From: Pantoea vagans
Lineage (GTDB): Bacteria; Pseudomonadota; Gammaproteobacteria; Enterobacterales; Enterobacteriaceae
Assembly (NCBI RefSeq): GCF_001506165.1
Contig: NZ_CP011427.1
Span: 2,356,001 to 2,420,000 of the forward strand
Length of the DNA: 64,000 bases
Reading direction: 5' to 3'
Shown: positions 9,583 through 19,316 of the stretch, one piece after another
How the letters are laid out: the number at the start of each line of letters is the position of its first letter
How positions within the stretch are numbered: position 1 is the first letter of the stretch
The notes under the pieces: model-generated
The model's input: only the letters and a program-made list of their open reading frames with translations
What the model was told of the DNA's origin: nothing
The model's database searches: none
Made by a program: the position numbers and the translations under genes

Positions 9583-9609
9583 TAAAGCTTTTTTGGGCCA
9601 GGCCGATAA
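9583..9609 (+). promoter_or_regulatory. Flagellar class 3 (sigma-28, FliA) promoter
   Basis: TAAAGCTT, an 11-base spacer, then GCCGATAA. The consensus is TAAAGTTT-N11-GCCGATAA, so only one base of the -35 differs. It lies 56 bases upstream of the ycgR start, in the right orientation. Confidence 0.92.
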
Positions 9610-9664
9610 CAAATCGGTAGCATTGGCACTCGTGATAATAACAATCGGATAAGTGGAGCAGGAC

Positions 9665-10399
9665 GTGAAAGAAGCCGATAAAGAACAATACCTCAAACGA
9701 GGCACGCTGGCAGTATTGAACGTAATGAAGGACTTGCTACGTTACCAGACCCCGCTGATGGTGAGTTTTGCGCGCGGACAGTTTATTAGCCGCTTACTGG
9801 CTGCCGACGAAGACCAGGTGATCTTCGATCTTGGCAGCAATGCGCTGGATAATGATTTAGCCTTACAGGGTGGCGAATTAAATATCGCCGCCGAAACCCA
9901 GGGAGCCAAAGTGGAATTTGGCCTGGCGGGATTACAACGTGTCGAGTTCGAAGGCTTACCTGCTTTCTCCGCGCCACTACCGGAACTGGTTTGGCAAATT
10001 CAACGCCGTGAGTTCTTCCGCGTAAATGCCCCAATGGAACCGGTGTTTTATTGCCACAGTGAATGGCCGGATGGCAGCAAAGTGCGCTTCCGTTTGCAGG
10101 ATCTGTCGCTGGGTGGCGCAGGTGTGCTGCTGGATGAAGCACTGCCAGAAGGCTTGAATCGCGGCGACACCTTTAAAAAACTACGCGTGGAACTGGGTGA
10201 ATATGGCCATTTCGAGGTCACCGCGCAGCTGCTGCACATCGGTGAACGCAGCACCATCACCAGCAAAAATGAAACCCGCACCACACCCCGTTTGAGCTTC
10301 CGCTTTACTACCATTGAACCGGTGCAGGAGCGTCAGTTACAACAGGTTATCTTTGCGCTGGAGCGTCTGGCACGGGATAAGGCTAATCGTTTTCAGTGA
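9665..10399 (+). CDS. ycgR: Flagellar brake protein YcgR (c-di-GMP effector)
   Basis: About 244 residues: an N-terminal YcgR (PilZN) domain (residues ~5-110) and a C-terminal PilZ domain. The c-di-GMP-binding motifs are present: RREFFR (RxxxR) and DLSLGG. YcgR bound to c-di-GMP acts on the flagellar motor and slows swimming. I prefer the GTG at 9665 (GGAGCAGGA upstream) because it gives the same N-terminal length as E. coli YcgR; a GTG at 9653 is also in frame. The sigma-28 promoter upstream places it in the flagellar regulon. Confidence 0.93.
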   Translation: MKEADKEQYLKRGTLAVLNVMKDLLRYQTPLMVSFARGQFISRLLAADEDQVIFDLGSNALDNDLALQGGELNIAAETQGAKVEFGLAGLQRVEFEGLPAFSAPLPELVWQIQRREFFRVNAPMEPVFYCHSEWPDGSKVRFRLQDLSLGGAGVLLDEALPEGLNRGDTFKKLRVELGEYGHFEVTAQLLHIGERSTITSKNETRTTPRLSFRFTTIEPVQERQLQQVIFALERLARDKANRFQ

Positions 10400-10446
10400 T
10401 GGGCACAGGTCGCTTAAGTGGCGTCATGCTTGCCAGTTAAGCGCCT

Positions 10447-10515
10447 TTCGGTCGCCATAAATGGCAACCCTACGGCGATCGGGCGAGGTTTTCGTAGGGT
10501 GCACATTGATGCGGA
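10447..10515. repeat. Intergenic repeat, GGTCGCCATAAATGGCAACC type (copy 1)
   Basis: GGTCGCCATAAATGGCAACCCTACG (20-base core shown in the call) followed by CGTAGGGTGCACATTGATGCG. The two segments carry an inverted CCCTACG/CGTAGGG pair. The same arrangement recurs at 19243-19308, and the core recurs at 39857-39881. It lies between the convergent genes ycgR and the FGGY kinase. Confidence 0.75.
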
Positions 10516-10534
10516 ATTGGGGGGCCTCGGAGTT

Positions 10535-12022
10535 TCAATGAGGCTGATAACGGCATCGCGCCACCGCATCCAGCCAACCGCGATAAGTTTCCTGCATCAT
10601 GACCGCCCGTTCTGTTCGCGGTTCAATCACCGAACCTCCTTGCAATGCCTGCATTTCACTGCCCTGCTGCCACCAGCCTAACAAACGCCCGGCCAGTAAG
10701 GCTGCCCCCAGCGCTGAGACTTCGGCTGTGGGAACACGTTTCAGCGGACGCTGTAACACATCGGCCTGCAACTGCATCAGCCAACCGTTCTCGGTGGCGG
10801 TGCCGTCGACACACAGCGCCGGGAGCTGCACACCGCTGGCCTGCTCCATGGCGAAAAACACATCGGCAATCTGGAACGTGATGGATTCGAGCGCCACCCG
10901 CGCCAGTACTTCGGGCGTGGCGGCATCGGTCAGTCCACACACCATGCCACGCGCCTTTAAATCCCACCAGGGTGCGCCCAAGCCAGACAGCGCTGGCACA
11001 AAATAGATCCCCTGATTGTGCTCACTGCGCTGTGCCATTGCCGTCAGCTCACGCGGATCGCTGATACCGAGCATACGCCCCAGCCACGCCGCCCCTGAAC
11101 CGGTGTGAGTAATATTGCCCTCAAACGCATAGCGCAAGGTGCCATCATGCCATGCCACCGTGGTACTCAGGCCGTTTTCCGTCAGCAGTGGCGTGGCCAT
11201 CGACATCATTAACGACGAACCCGTGCCGTAGGTGGCCTTCACCACTTCTTCACCGGCACTGCGCTGTGCCTGCAAAGCAGCGTGAGAATCGCCAATTCGC
11301 GACAAAATCGGCGTGCCGGGTTTCAGACCCGCAATATCATTAACCGTCACCACACCCTGCGCACTCGCGGAAGGCACAATCTGCGGCAGTGCCGCCCGTG
11401 GGATATGGAACAGCGCGAGCAATTCATCATCCCAATCGCCGCTGTGCAGGTTATAAAGTTGGGTGCGCGCGGCGTTGGCATGGTCGGTGACAAAGGATTC
11501 ACCACCGCTTAATTGCCAGCTCAACCAGCTGTCTACCGTGCCGATACACAGTTCACCGGCTTGTGCACGCGCCAGGCCATCGGGCAATGTCGCCAACATG
11601 CCGGTAAGTTTTCCTGCCGGGAACATCGGGTCGACCGCTAACCCGGTTAGACCGGTAATGCGCGGTGCTTTGCCCGCGACGCGCAGATCGCGGCAAAACG
11701 CTTCGGAGCGGCGATCTTGCCAACTCACCAGCGGTGTCAGCGGCTGCCCATCCGCACGCTGCCAAATCAGCACCGATTCGCGCTGGTTGCTGATGGCTAC
11801 AGCCGCCACCTCCGCCCCGGCACACTGAGCCAGACAACTTTCAATCGCCTGTTTTACGGCATGCCAGATGGCTCGCGGATCTTGCTCCGCCAGACCCGGC
11901 TGCGGGTGCGCCAGCGTTAACGGCTGGCTGCCACGTGCCACTACCTGACCTGCACCATTCACCGCAATCGCTTTGGCGTTGGTGGTACCTTCATCAATTG
12001 CCAGTATTAACGGTCCCGCCAT
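10535..12022 (-). CDS. FGGY-family carbohydrate kinase (glycerol kinase-like)
   Basis: 495-residue sugar kinase. N-domain ATP-binding motif LAIDEGTTNAKAIAV; catalytic region SWQDRRSE; TDHANAARTQLYNL; and C-domain GTGSSLMMS and VDGTATENGWLMQLQADVL. These place it nearer glycerol kinase than xylulokinase, but the locus (split transketolase plus sugar ABC transporter) argues for phosphorylation of a ketose. Family analogy: apulose kinase is an FGGY kinase paired with a split transketolase. Last gene of the catabolic unit, 2 bases after the transketolase C-part, GGAG upstream. Substrate not assignable from sequence alone. Confidence 0.85.
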   Translation of the reverse strand: MAGPLILAIDEGTTNAKAIAVNGAGQVVARGSQPLTLAHPQPGLAEQDPRAIWHAVKQAIESCLAQCAGAEVAAVAISNQRESVLIWQRADGQPLTPLVSWQDRRSEAFCRDLRVAGKAPRITGLTGLAVDPMFPAGKLTGMLATLPDGLARAQAGELCIGTVDSWLSWQLSGGESFVTDHANAARTQLYNLHSGDWDDELLALFHIPRAALPQIVPSASAQGVVTVNDIAGLKPGTPILSRIGDSHAALQAQRSAGEEVVKATYGTGSSLMMSMATPLLTENGLSTTVAWHDGTLRYAFEGNITHTGSGAAWLGRMLGISDPRELTAMAQRSEHNQGIYFVPALSGLGAPWWDLKARGMVCGLTDAATPEVLARVALESITFQIADVFFAMEQASGVQLPALCVDGTATENGWLMQLQADVLQRPLKRVPTAEVSALGAALLAGRLLGWWQQGSEMQALQGGSVIEPRTERAVMMQETYRGWLDAVARCRYQPH

Positions 12023-12024
12023 GT

Positions 12025-12969
12025 TTATGCTCCTGCCACCATGCCCACTGCGCTATTCACTACGCTGGCGGCATCAATTCCGTGATGCGCCCGCGTCGAG
12101 GCGCGATCGCCCGCTATCGCATACTGCCCATCCGGGATGCCCAAACGCTGCAACGGAATACCACAGCCACCTTCCGCCAGCACTTCGGCCACCAGGCTAC
12201 CGACACCACCGTTAACGTTATGCTCTTCTACGGTTATCACCGCGGAGTAATGATTTAGCAGCTCTCGCAGCCGTTGGGTATCACAAGGGCGAATCGATGG
12301 AATGGCGATCACACCTGCGTTGATGCCCTGCTCTTTAAGCTGCTCTGCAGCCTCAACCACCTCGTGTACCGTCGAACCCATCGCCACCAGCGCAATCTCT
12401 TTGCCTTCGCGCAGAACATCAATTTGTCCTGGACGGAACTGGTAGTTTTCATCGTGCAGTTGCGGCAGGTCTTTACCATCCAGACGGATATAGACCGGCC
12501 CAACGTGTGCCAGGGCGTACTCGATGATTTGCCGGCACTCTAGCGGACAGGATGGTGCATAAATTTCGATATTGCCGAAGCCGCGCATCACCGCAATGTC
12601 ATCAATACTGTGGTGGGTGCTGGCCAGCGGACCATAACTGGCACCGGCATTCAGGCCAAACAGTTTGACGTTGGTGTTGTTGTAGCAAACATCGACCTTG
12701 ACCTGCTCATTCGCACGGGAAATCAGGAAGGGTGCGGCGTTGCAGGTCACCGCCACTTTGCCACCAATCGCCAGGCCTGCCGCCGTGCCGACCAGGGTTT
12801 GCTCAGCGATGCCAACGTTGATCAGTCGATCGGGGAATGCCTTGATAAAAGGCGCAATTTTGGCGGTTGAGGTGGAATCTGCCACCACCGGGACTAAATC
12901 GACACCCCGATTCACCGCATCGATAAAGGCTTCCACCATCACCGTCGCCAGATGTTTTGCATTACTCAT
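12025..12969 (-). CDS. Transketolase, C-terminal subunit of a split enzyme
   Basis: 314 residues comprising the pyrimidine-binding domain and the C-terminal transketolase domain. The segment INVGIAEQTLVGTAAGLA contains the conserved glutamate that activates thiamine diphosphate; the THHSIDDIAVMRG segment and the C-terminal VEEHNVNGGVGSLVAEVLAE are also typical. It needs the N-terminal partner encoded just upstream, overlapping by 8 bases, which implies coupled translation and a heterotetramer. Likely role: two-carbon transfer from the phosphorylated sugar made by the adjacent kinase (inferred). Confidence 0.9.
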   Translation of the reverse strand: MSNAKHLATVMVEAFIDAVNRGVDLVPVVADSTSTAKIAPFIKAFPDRLINVGIAEQTLVGTAAGLAIGGKVAVTCNAAPFLISRANEQVKVDVCYNNTNVKLFGLNAGASYGPLASTHHSIDDIAVMRGFGNIEIYAPSCPLECRQIIEYALAHVGPVYIRLDGKDLPQLHDENYQFRPGQIDVLREGKEIALVAMGSTVHEVVEAAEQLKEQGINAGVIAIPSIRPCDTQRLRELLNHYSAVITVEEHNVNGGVGSLVAEVLAEGGCGIPLQRLGIPDGQYAIAGDRASTRAHHGIDAASVVNSAVGMVAGA

Positions 12970-13792
12970 CTTTCAATTCCTCCAGTGCCAATGCGATCTC
13001 TTCCCCTTTAGGTACACGGTGATGCCACTCCGGCTTGCCTTGAATAAAGGAGATGCCAAAGCCCTTCTCGGTATGCGCCACAATCACCTGCGGCTTGCCA
13101 TTGCGTGGCAGGCTCTCTATGGTTTCCACCACCGACGCCATATCGTTTCCGTTGCATTCGGTGACCTCTAACCCAAAGGCACGCCATTTATCCGGTAGCG
13201 GATCGGTATTCATGATGTCGCGCGTATGGCCCGCCAGTTGCAGCTTGTTCTTGTCATTGATGATCACCAGGTTATCGAGGCCGTAATGCGCCGCCACCAG
13301 TGCGGCTTCCCAGTTACTGCCCTCTGCCAGTTCACCGTCGCCTGTCACCACAAAAATACGGCGATTGCTGTTGTCCTTTTTCGCCGCCAGCGCAATGCCC
13401 ACCGCAACCGGTAAACCGTGACCGAGCGCACCGGTGTTTAACTCCACGCCTGGCGTTTTCTGCCGTACCGGATGGCCAGGCAGATGTGAGTCAGAGTGCT
13501 GATACGTCGGCAACCACTCAGTTGGGAAATAGCCCGCCTCAGCCAGCACGCAGTAATAGCCGCCCACCGCATGGCCTTTCGACTGGATATAGATGTCGCG
13601 CTGCGGATCGTTAGTACGATCCGGCGCGCAGTTGAGAATGCGGAAATAGAGTGCGGTGAGAATCTCTACCTGGGAAAGGTCCGCCCCGGTGTGGCCGCCC
13701 GCCGGGCTACCCGCATTAAGCTGGATAATACGGCGGCGTACGGCTCGCGCTTTCGCTGCCAGATCGGCTACCGAATATTTGAAAGGATTCAT
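12962..13792 (-). CDS. Transketolase, N-terminal (TPP-binding) subunit of a split enzyme
   Basis: 276 residues of the thiamine-diphosphate domain. Visible: GGHTGADLSQVEILTALYF, the SKGHA motif, GALGHGLPVAVG, and the TPP/Mg motif GDGELAEGSNWEA...NLVIINDKN. I place the start at 13792 (MNPFKYSV, AGAGGTG upstream); the longer frame reads through the operator and terminator and is not credible. First gene of the catabolic transcription unit, with a perfect palindromic operator 27-43 bases upstream of the start. Confidence 0.92.
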   Translation of the reverse strand: MNPFKYSVADLAAKARAVRRRIIQLNAGSPAGGHTGADLSQVEILTALYFRILNCAPDRTNDPQRDIYIQSKGHAVGGYYCVLAEAGYFPTEWLPTYQHSDSHLPGHPVRQKTPGVELNTGALGHGLPVAVGIALAAKKDNSNRRIFVVTGDGELAEGSNWEAALVAAHYGLDNLVIINDKNKLQLAGHTRDIMNTDPLPDKWRAFGLEVTECNGNDMASVVETIESLPRNGKPQVIVAHTEKGFGISFIQGKPEWHHRVPKGEEIALALEELKDE

Positions 13793-13817
13793 AGACACCT
13801 CTGAATTTTCATGCGTT

Positions 13818-13835
13818 ATTGAATATATATTCAAT
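13818..13835. promoter_or_regulatory. Palindromic operator 1 (predicted SorC-family regulator site)
   Basis: ATTGAATATATATTCAAT is a perfect 18-bp palindrome just upstream of the transketolase N-subunit. Its 16-bp core TTGAATATATATTCAA recurs exactly at 18082-18097 before the binding-protein gene. As I recall, the half site ATTGAA matches that of Bacillus subtilis DeoR, another SorC-family regulator. Binding by the local regulator is inferred. Confidence 0.8.
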
Positions 13836-13841
13836 CTGGAT

Positions 13842-13877
13842 AAAAAAAGAGGGAGCAAGCAAGCGTGGCTCGCTCCC
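13842..13877 (-). terminator. Rho-independent terminator after the sugar permease gene
   Basis: On the minus strand: GGGAGCGAGC, a short loop, GCTTGCTCCC, then CTTTTTTTA. It begins just after the permease stop and ends just before operator 1, dividing the sugar locus into a transport unit and a catabolic unit. Confidence 0.85.
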
Positions 13878-13883
13878 AACCGA

Positions 13884-14984
13884 TTAACCTTTGGTATCAG
13901 CCTCCTCGATCAGCGCCTTTTGCGCTACAACGGCGGCCTTCTGCTGCATACGGCTCTGCATTTGGTCGATGATCACCGCCACAATGATCACGATGCCCTT
14001 GATCACCATCTGCCAGAATTCACTGACGCCCATCATGATCAACCCGTCGGCAAGGAACCCGATGACGAATGCCCCCACCAGTGTACCTAAGATGGTGCCG
14101 CGACCGCCTGCGAGTGAAGTGCCTCCCAGTACCACCGCAGCGATGGCGTTCATTTCAAACGAGGTGCCGTTAGCCGGATGGCTGGCCACAAGTTGTGAAG
14201 AGACCACGATGCCGGCAATGGCAGCGCAGAAACCGGAGATGGTGTAGACCCAGATTTTCACCGACTTCACTTTGACGCCCGAAAGTTCAGCCGCCCGCTC
14301 GTTGTCACCAATCGCATACACCTGGCGACCAAAAGGCAAGCGCCGTGCGACATAAGCAATCACCAGCGCCAACACCACCATCATCCAGATGGCCCACGGC
14401 AGGCCGAGAAAATAGCCCGCGCCAATTTTGTCAAAGCCGGTATTGCCAAGTAGCTGATTGCCCTGCAAGCCCGGGAAAGTCTCACCGCCAGAAGTCAGCA
14501 TCGCCGCACCACGCAGGATGTACATGGTGCCCAGCGTGCAGATAAACGGTGCCACATTGTATTTGGTGATAATCCAGCCGTTGACCGCACCAATCAGCCC
14601 ACCAATCACTAACACCAGCGGCACAATCACCCAGACACTGGGGAAAATGGCGATGCCAAACATCGGCAGGACAATCCCTTTGGTAATCAGCCAACCGGCA
14701 ATCATGCCGCACAGCCCGAGTGTCGCTCCGATCGAAAGATCAATTCCGGCGGTGATGATGACAAAAGTGATGCCCAGCGCCAGAAAGGCATTGATGGCGA
14801 TATGTTTCACCATGATCACCATGCTACCCACCGCGAGGAAATCCGGCACCGTGATGGCAAAGAAGCCAACAATCAGAAACAGCGCGATAAAGGTACGCAG
14901 TTTGAGCAGCAGCAGAATCAAGCCTTCGCGTGAGTTAAAGGCTTTACCTGGTGTCGCGAGCGCCATTGCGCCTTGATTTTTCAT
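13884..14984 (-). CDS. Sugar ABC transporter permease (RbsC-like)
   Basis: 366-residue inner-membrane permease of the BPD_transp_2 family with about ten hydrophobic segments. Family motifs: ITAGIDLSIGATLGLCGM near residue 80, the EAA-like loop AIGDNERAAELSGVKV near 220, and AVVLGGTSLAGGRGTILGT near 290. It would form the channel of a ribose-type importer with the adjacent ATPase and binding protein. Starts 2 bases after the ATPase stop; terminator immediately downstream. Single permease gene, so likely a homodimer as in RbsC. Confidence 0.92.
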   Translation of the reverse strand: MKNQGAMALATPGKAFNSREGLILLLLKLRTFIALFLIVGFFAITVPDFLAVGSMVIMVKHIAINAFLALGITFVIITAGIDLSIGATLGLCGMIAGWLITKGIVLPMFGIAIFPSVWVIVPLVLVIGGLIGAVNGWIITKYNVAPFICTLGTMYILRGAAMLTSGGETFPGLQGNQLLGNTGFDKIGAGYFLGLPWAIWMMVVLALVIAYVARRLPFGRQVYAIGDNERAAELSGVKVKSVKIWVYTISGFCAAIAGIVVSSQLVASHPANGTSFEMNAIAAVVLGGTSLAGGRGTILGTLVGAFVIGFLADGLIMMGVSEFWQMVIKGIVIIVAVIIDQMQSRMQQKAAVVAQKALIEEADTKG

Positions 14985-14986
14985 GT

Positions 14987-16504
14987 TCAGAATCCTTGTG
15001 CGCTTGCTTTCACCAGCGCCGCTTCTTCCGCTTCTGCTCGCGGGAGATCGGCGGTTAATTTGCCGCCAGACATCACCAGGATGCGATCGGCGACAGCCAT
15101 AATTTCTTTCAGATCGGAAGTGGAAAACACCACCGCAATGCCCTGCTCTGACAACCGCACCATCATGCGGAACACCTCGGCTTTGGCACCCACGTCAATG
15201 CCACGGCTGGGTTCATCCAACAGCAGCAAACGCGGATTGGTCAGCAAAGAGCGACCAATCACCACTTTCTGCTGATTGCCGCCGCTCAAGGCGCTGATGG
15301 CGACATCAGGCGAGGAAATTTTAATCGCCAGATTGCCAACCGTACTGGTGACGGCCTCGCGCTCTGCCTGTTCAGAGATCACTGTACGGTGAGACAAACG
15401 CCGCCACAGGCTGGCGATGGTGAGATTGCTGGCCACTGACGACACCGGAAAGATGCCCGCCCGCTTGCGGTCTTCTGGCACCAGACTCATGCCCATGCGG
15501 ATGCGTTCAGCGGTAGGCAGGCGCGTCGGCAGGGGTTTGCTGTCCAGCCACAGTTTTCCGAGGTAGTTGCGCTGGCTGCCGAGCAGGCATTCAAATAATT
15601 CGGTACGCCCGGCCCCCATCAAGCCATAAATGCCGACGATTTCCCCAGCGCGCACGTTGAAGCTGACATCGTCCACCAGCGTATTGCCATTGGGACTGAC
15701 ACAGGTGATGTGCTCTGCTTCCAGCACCGCGGCACCAAACTGGCGGTTCGGCGGCAGGAAGTTACTGACCGGTTCGCTGCCGAGCATCTCGCGCACGATC
15801 CACGGCACATCAATATCGCTAACCTTGGCCTCCGCCTGAAAACGGCCATCACGCAGGATGGTAATCACATCGCCAATCGCCATCAGCTCTTCCAGCCGAT
15901 GTGAGATATAGATGATGGAGACACCCTGACGCGTCAGTTCGCGGATCACCCGGAACAGGATTTCGACTTCGGTTTTGCTCAACGCAGAGGTCGGTTCGTC
16001 GAGGATGAGAATGTCGGCGTTTTCCGCCAGCGCTTTGGCGATTTCGACCAACTGCTGCTGGCCGACTTTCAGGTTGCCCACCGTCTCATCCGGCGAAATC
16101 GGCTGGTCGAGACGTTGCAGTAAGGCAGCGGTACGACGCTTCTGTTCCGCCTCATTGATCGGGCTGATACCGCGCTGGATCTCGCGACCCAGAAAAATAT
16201 TCTCCGCTACACTGAGGTTTTCAAACAGGTTAAGTTCCTGATGCACCATACCGATGCCGTGGCGTGCCGCATCACGCGTGCTGCTAAATGCGACCTTCAG
16301 CCCATTAAGGAACATCTCTCCGCTGGTGGGTTGCTGTACCCCCGCCAGGATTTTCATCAGCGTCGATTTTCCCGCGCCGTTTTCACCGATAATGACGTTC
16401 ACTTTGCCGCGCCATACGCGGTAATCCACCCGATCCAGTGCCAGCGTGCCGGGGAATAGCATCGACATCTGGTTCGCCTGCAAGATGATTTCATCGCTCA
16501 TCAT
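14987..16504 (-). CDS. Sugar ABC transporter ATP-binding protein (RbsA-like, two ATPase domains)
   Basis: 505 residues with duplicated ABC domains. Domain 1: Walker A GENGAGKST, signature NLKVGQQQLVEIAKAL, Walker B ILILDEPTSAL. Domain 2: altered Walker A region GLMGAGRTEL, signature SALSGGNQQKVVIGR, Walker B LLLLDEPSRGID. This is the layout of RbsA/MglA/XylG importers, energising sugar uptake at the inner membrane. The start overlaps the DUF2291 stop by 4 bases (or shares it if the second ATG is used), indicating one transcript. Confidence 0.94.
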   Translation of the reverse strand: MMSDEIILQANQMSMLFPGTLALDRVDYRVWRGKVNVIIGENGAGKSTLMKILAGVQQPTSGEMFLNGLKVAFSSTRDAARHGIGMVHQELNLFENLSVAENIFLGREIQRGISPINEAEQKRRTAALLQRLDQPISPDETVGNLKVGQQQLVEIAKALAENADILILDEPTSALSKTEVEILFRVIRELTRQGVSIIYISHRLEELMAIGDVITILRDGRFQAEAKVSDIDVPWIVREMLGSEPVSNFLPPNRQFGAAVLEAEHITCVSPNGNTLVDDVSFNVRAGEIVGIYGLMGAGRTELFECLLGSQRNYLGKLWLDSKPLPTRLPTAERIRMGMSLVPEDRKRAGIFPVSSVASNLTIASLWRRLSHRTVISEQAEREAVTSTVGNLAIKISSPDVAISALSGGNQQKVVIGRSLLTNPRLLLLDEPSRGIDVGAKAEVFRMMVRLSEQGIAVVFSTSDLKEIMAVADRILVMSGGKLTADLPRAEAEEAALVKASAQGF

Positions 16505-17112
16505 GGATTCCCCTGCTGCAACTGAATCGCTACCACGTCATCCACCTGGTTCAGTTTCATGCTGACCGCCAGCAGCGCCTGCACGGGTTTGCCCACCCAG
16601 CTCGCATCTATCGCAGGTAACTGCTGCACGGCATGGCGGTTAAGCGCTTTGGTCAGCTGCGCGTACTGCACCTGATTGGTAAACTCTTCGAAGCGGAATC
16701 CGGCCGCATCACGAATCGCATTGCTGCGCAGCACCGGGCCAATCAGCACCTGAACCGGCTTGCCGTTGATGGTCATGGTTAAACTGCGCTCACGATCGTT
16801 ACTGTTATCAAAGGCCGTCACGGTTCCAGCCGCACGCACAAACACACTTTCACTGGTACCGGCTTTCACGGTATGGCTTTTGGTTTCCATGTCCGCCCAG
16901 CTCAGCGCCTGTTTTTCTGCCGGTTGCTGCACCCGGCTGGCCCAACTGGATTCGGCAATCTGCTGCGGGGTTTGATCGCTGTAGCCCGGTTTGGCGTTGG
17001 GATCTTTCGGCATGATGGGATTGCCATTAGCATCGAGATCCACCACGGTGCAGGCGGTTAACACCAGCGTCATCAGCGCAACCACTAGCCCGCCAGCTGT
17101 TTTTCCCTTCAT
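16501..17112 (-). CDS. DUF2291 lipoprotein associated with ribose-type ABC transporters
   Basis: 203 residues with a lipoprotein signal (GGLVVALMTLVLTAC, cysteine near residue 21). The rest is periplasmic and contains WASRVQQPAEKQALSW and the conserved-looking GPVLRSNAIRDAAGFRFEEFTNQVQYA stretch split by short loops. DUF2291 proteins commonly accompany RbsABC-like transporters, but their function is unknown. Here it sits between the binding protein and ATPase genes; a role in substrate capture or transporter assembly would be a guess. Confidence 0.85.
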   Translation of the reverse strand: MKGKTAGGLVVALMTLVLTACTVVDLDANGNPIMPKDPNAKPGYSDQTPQQIAESSWASRVQQPAEKQALSWADMETKSHTVKAGTSESVFVRAAGTVTAFDNSNDRERSLTMTINGKPVQVLIGPVLRSNAIRDAAGFRFEEFTNQVQYAQLTKALNRHAVQQLPAIDASWVGKPVQALLAVSMKLNQVDDVVAIQLQQGNP

Positions 17113-17125
17113 GCCGACCTCCGTC

Positions 17126-18148
<1,023 letters not shown>

Positions 18149-18251
18149 TCACCCGATCCTGAAAAAGCGAAAACGATCACAAAATGTTCTGCGTTGTTAT
18201 TTATGACGGGCTGATTAACAATACCAGGCAGCTTAAGAGAGAGAAAAAACC

Positions 18252-19199
18252 ATGGCAAAACAGGACGAACAGCGGCTGATGGTGAAAATCGCCACGCTTT
18301 ATTATGTGGAAGGCATGAAGCAGTCCGACATTGCACACTTGCTGAAGCTGTCGCAATCCTTTGTCTCACGCATCCTGAACCGCAGCGTGAAAGAAGGCGT
18401 GGTGAAGATCAGCGTGGTGCCGCCCGCGAATGTGTTTCCCGAACTGGAGAAAGCCATTGAGCAGCAGTATCAGCTGCCGCAGGTGATCGTGGTGGATGTG
18501 CCGGATCAGGCTTCGGCGTTGCAAATCAAGCAATCCATTGGCTCGGCCGCCGCGCACTATCTGGAAACCCGTGTGCGCGCGGATGAGTTGATTGGTATTT
18601 CGTCATGGAGCGGCACGATTCGCGCGATGGTTGATGCCCTGCATCCACTGAGTGCGCCCTGCAAAGGTGTAATTCAATTATTGGGCGGCGTGGGCGCGAA
18701 CGGCAACGTACAGGCCACGATTCTGACGCAAAATCTGGCTGCGCTGCTGGATTGCCCGGCGTGGTTGCTGCCTTCGCAGTCAATTGAGCATTCAGTACAG
18801 GATCGTCAACGTCTATCGGTGAACCCCGACGTGGCGGTGGTGCTGGAGAAATTTGATCAGGTGGACTTAGCGATTGTCGGCATTGGCGATCTGGAGCCAT
18901 CTGCGTTGCTGCGTAATTCTGGCAACTATTACGATCAAGAGATGTTACGCACGCTAGCGGAACGCGGTGCCGTGGGCGACATCTGCCTGCATTATTTTGA
19001 TGCGGATGGAAAACCGGTATTGAGCGCTGAGGAAGATCCGGTCATCGGCATGGAGCTGGCGCAGGTGAAACAGTGTTCTCAGGTGGTGGCGCTGGCGGGA
19101 GGCAAAGAGAAAGCGCAAGCCATTCGCGGCGCCTTGCGTGGCGGCTACGTCAAAGTGTTGATTGTGGATTACCCCACGGCGCGGTTGTTGGTGGATTGA
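18252..19199 (+). CDS. SorC/DeoR-family sugar-binding transcriptional regulator
   Basis: 315 residues: N-terminal helix-turn-helix (MKQSDIAHLLKLSQSFVSRILNRSVKEG, about residues 22-49) and a C-terminal sugar-phosphate-binding SorC domain with GISSWSGTIRAMVDAL and GIGDLEPSALLRNSGNYYDQE motifs, ending IRGALRGGYVKVLIVDYPTA. Such regulators (SorC, LsrR, DeoR of Bacillus) respond to a phosphorylated sugar, which fits the kinase product here. Divergent from the transport unit, with a palindrome in between. Probably a repressor released by the phosphosugar (inferred). Confidence 0.92.
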   Translation: MAKQDEQRLMVKIATLYYVEGMKQSDIAHLLKLSQSFVSRILNRSVKEGVVKISVVPPANVFPELEKAIEQQYQLPQVIVVDVPDQASALQIKQSIGSAAAHYLETRVRADELIGISSWSGTIRAMVDALHPLSAPCKGVIQLLGGVGANGNVQATILTQNLAALLDCPAWLLPSQSIEHSVQDRQRLSVNPDVAVVLEKFDQVDLAIVGIGDLEPSALLRNSGNYYDQEMLRTLAERGAVGDICLHYFDADGKPVLSAEEDPVIGMELAQVKQCSQVVALAGGKEKAQAIRGALRGGYVKVLIVDYPTARLLVD

Positions 19200-19242
19200 T
19201 GCGGCCTGGCGGGTCGTTATTGCTTTCGTGCGATGATTGACT

Positions 19243-19308
19243 GGTCGCCATAAATGGCGACCCTACAGTGTTTGGTGTGCTTTCGTAGGGTGCGCATTGA
19301 TGCGCACC
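19243..19308. repeat. Intergenic repeat, GGTCGCCATAAATGGCGACC type (copy 2)
   Basis: GGTCGCCATAAATGGCGACC is itself a near-perfect palindrome, followed by CCTAC and then CGTAGGGTGCGCATTGATGCGCACC. The second segment contains the inverted repeat TGCGCA-TTGA-TGCGCA. It lies between the convergent genes for the SorC regulator and emtA. Confidence 0.8.
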
Positions 19309-19316
19309 AGGACCTG

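Noticed and set aside
13793..13879. N-terminal extension of the transketolase N-subunit
   Set aside because: It would translate through the operator and terminator; the shorter start has a ribosome site and the family length.
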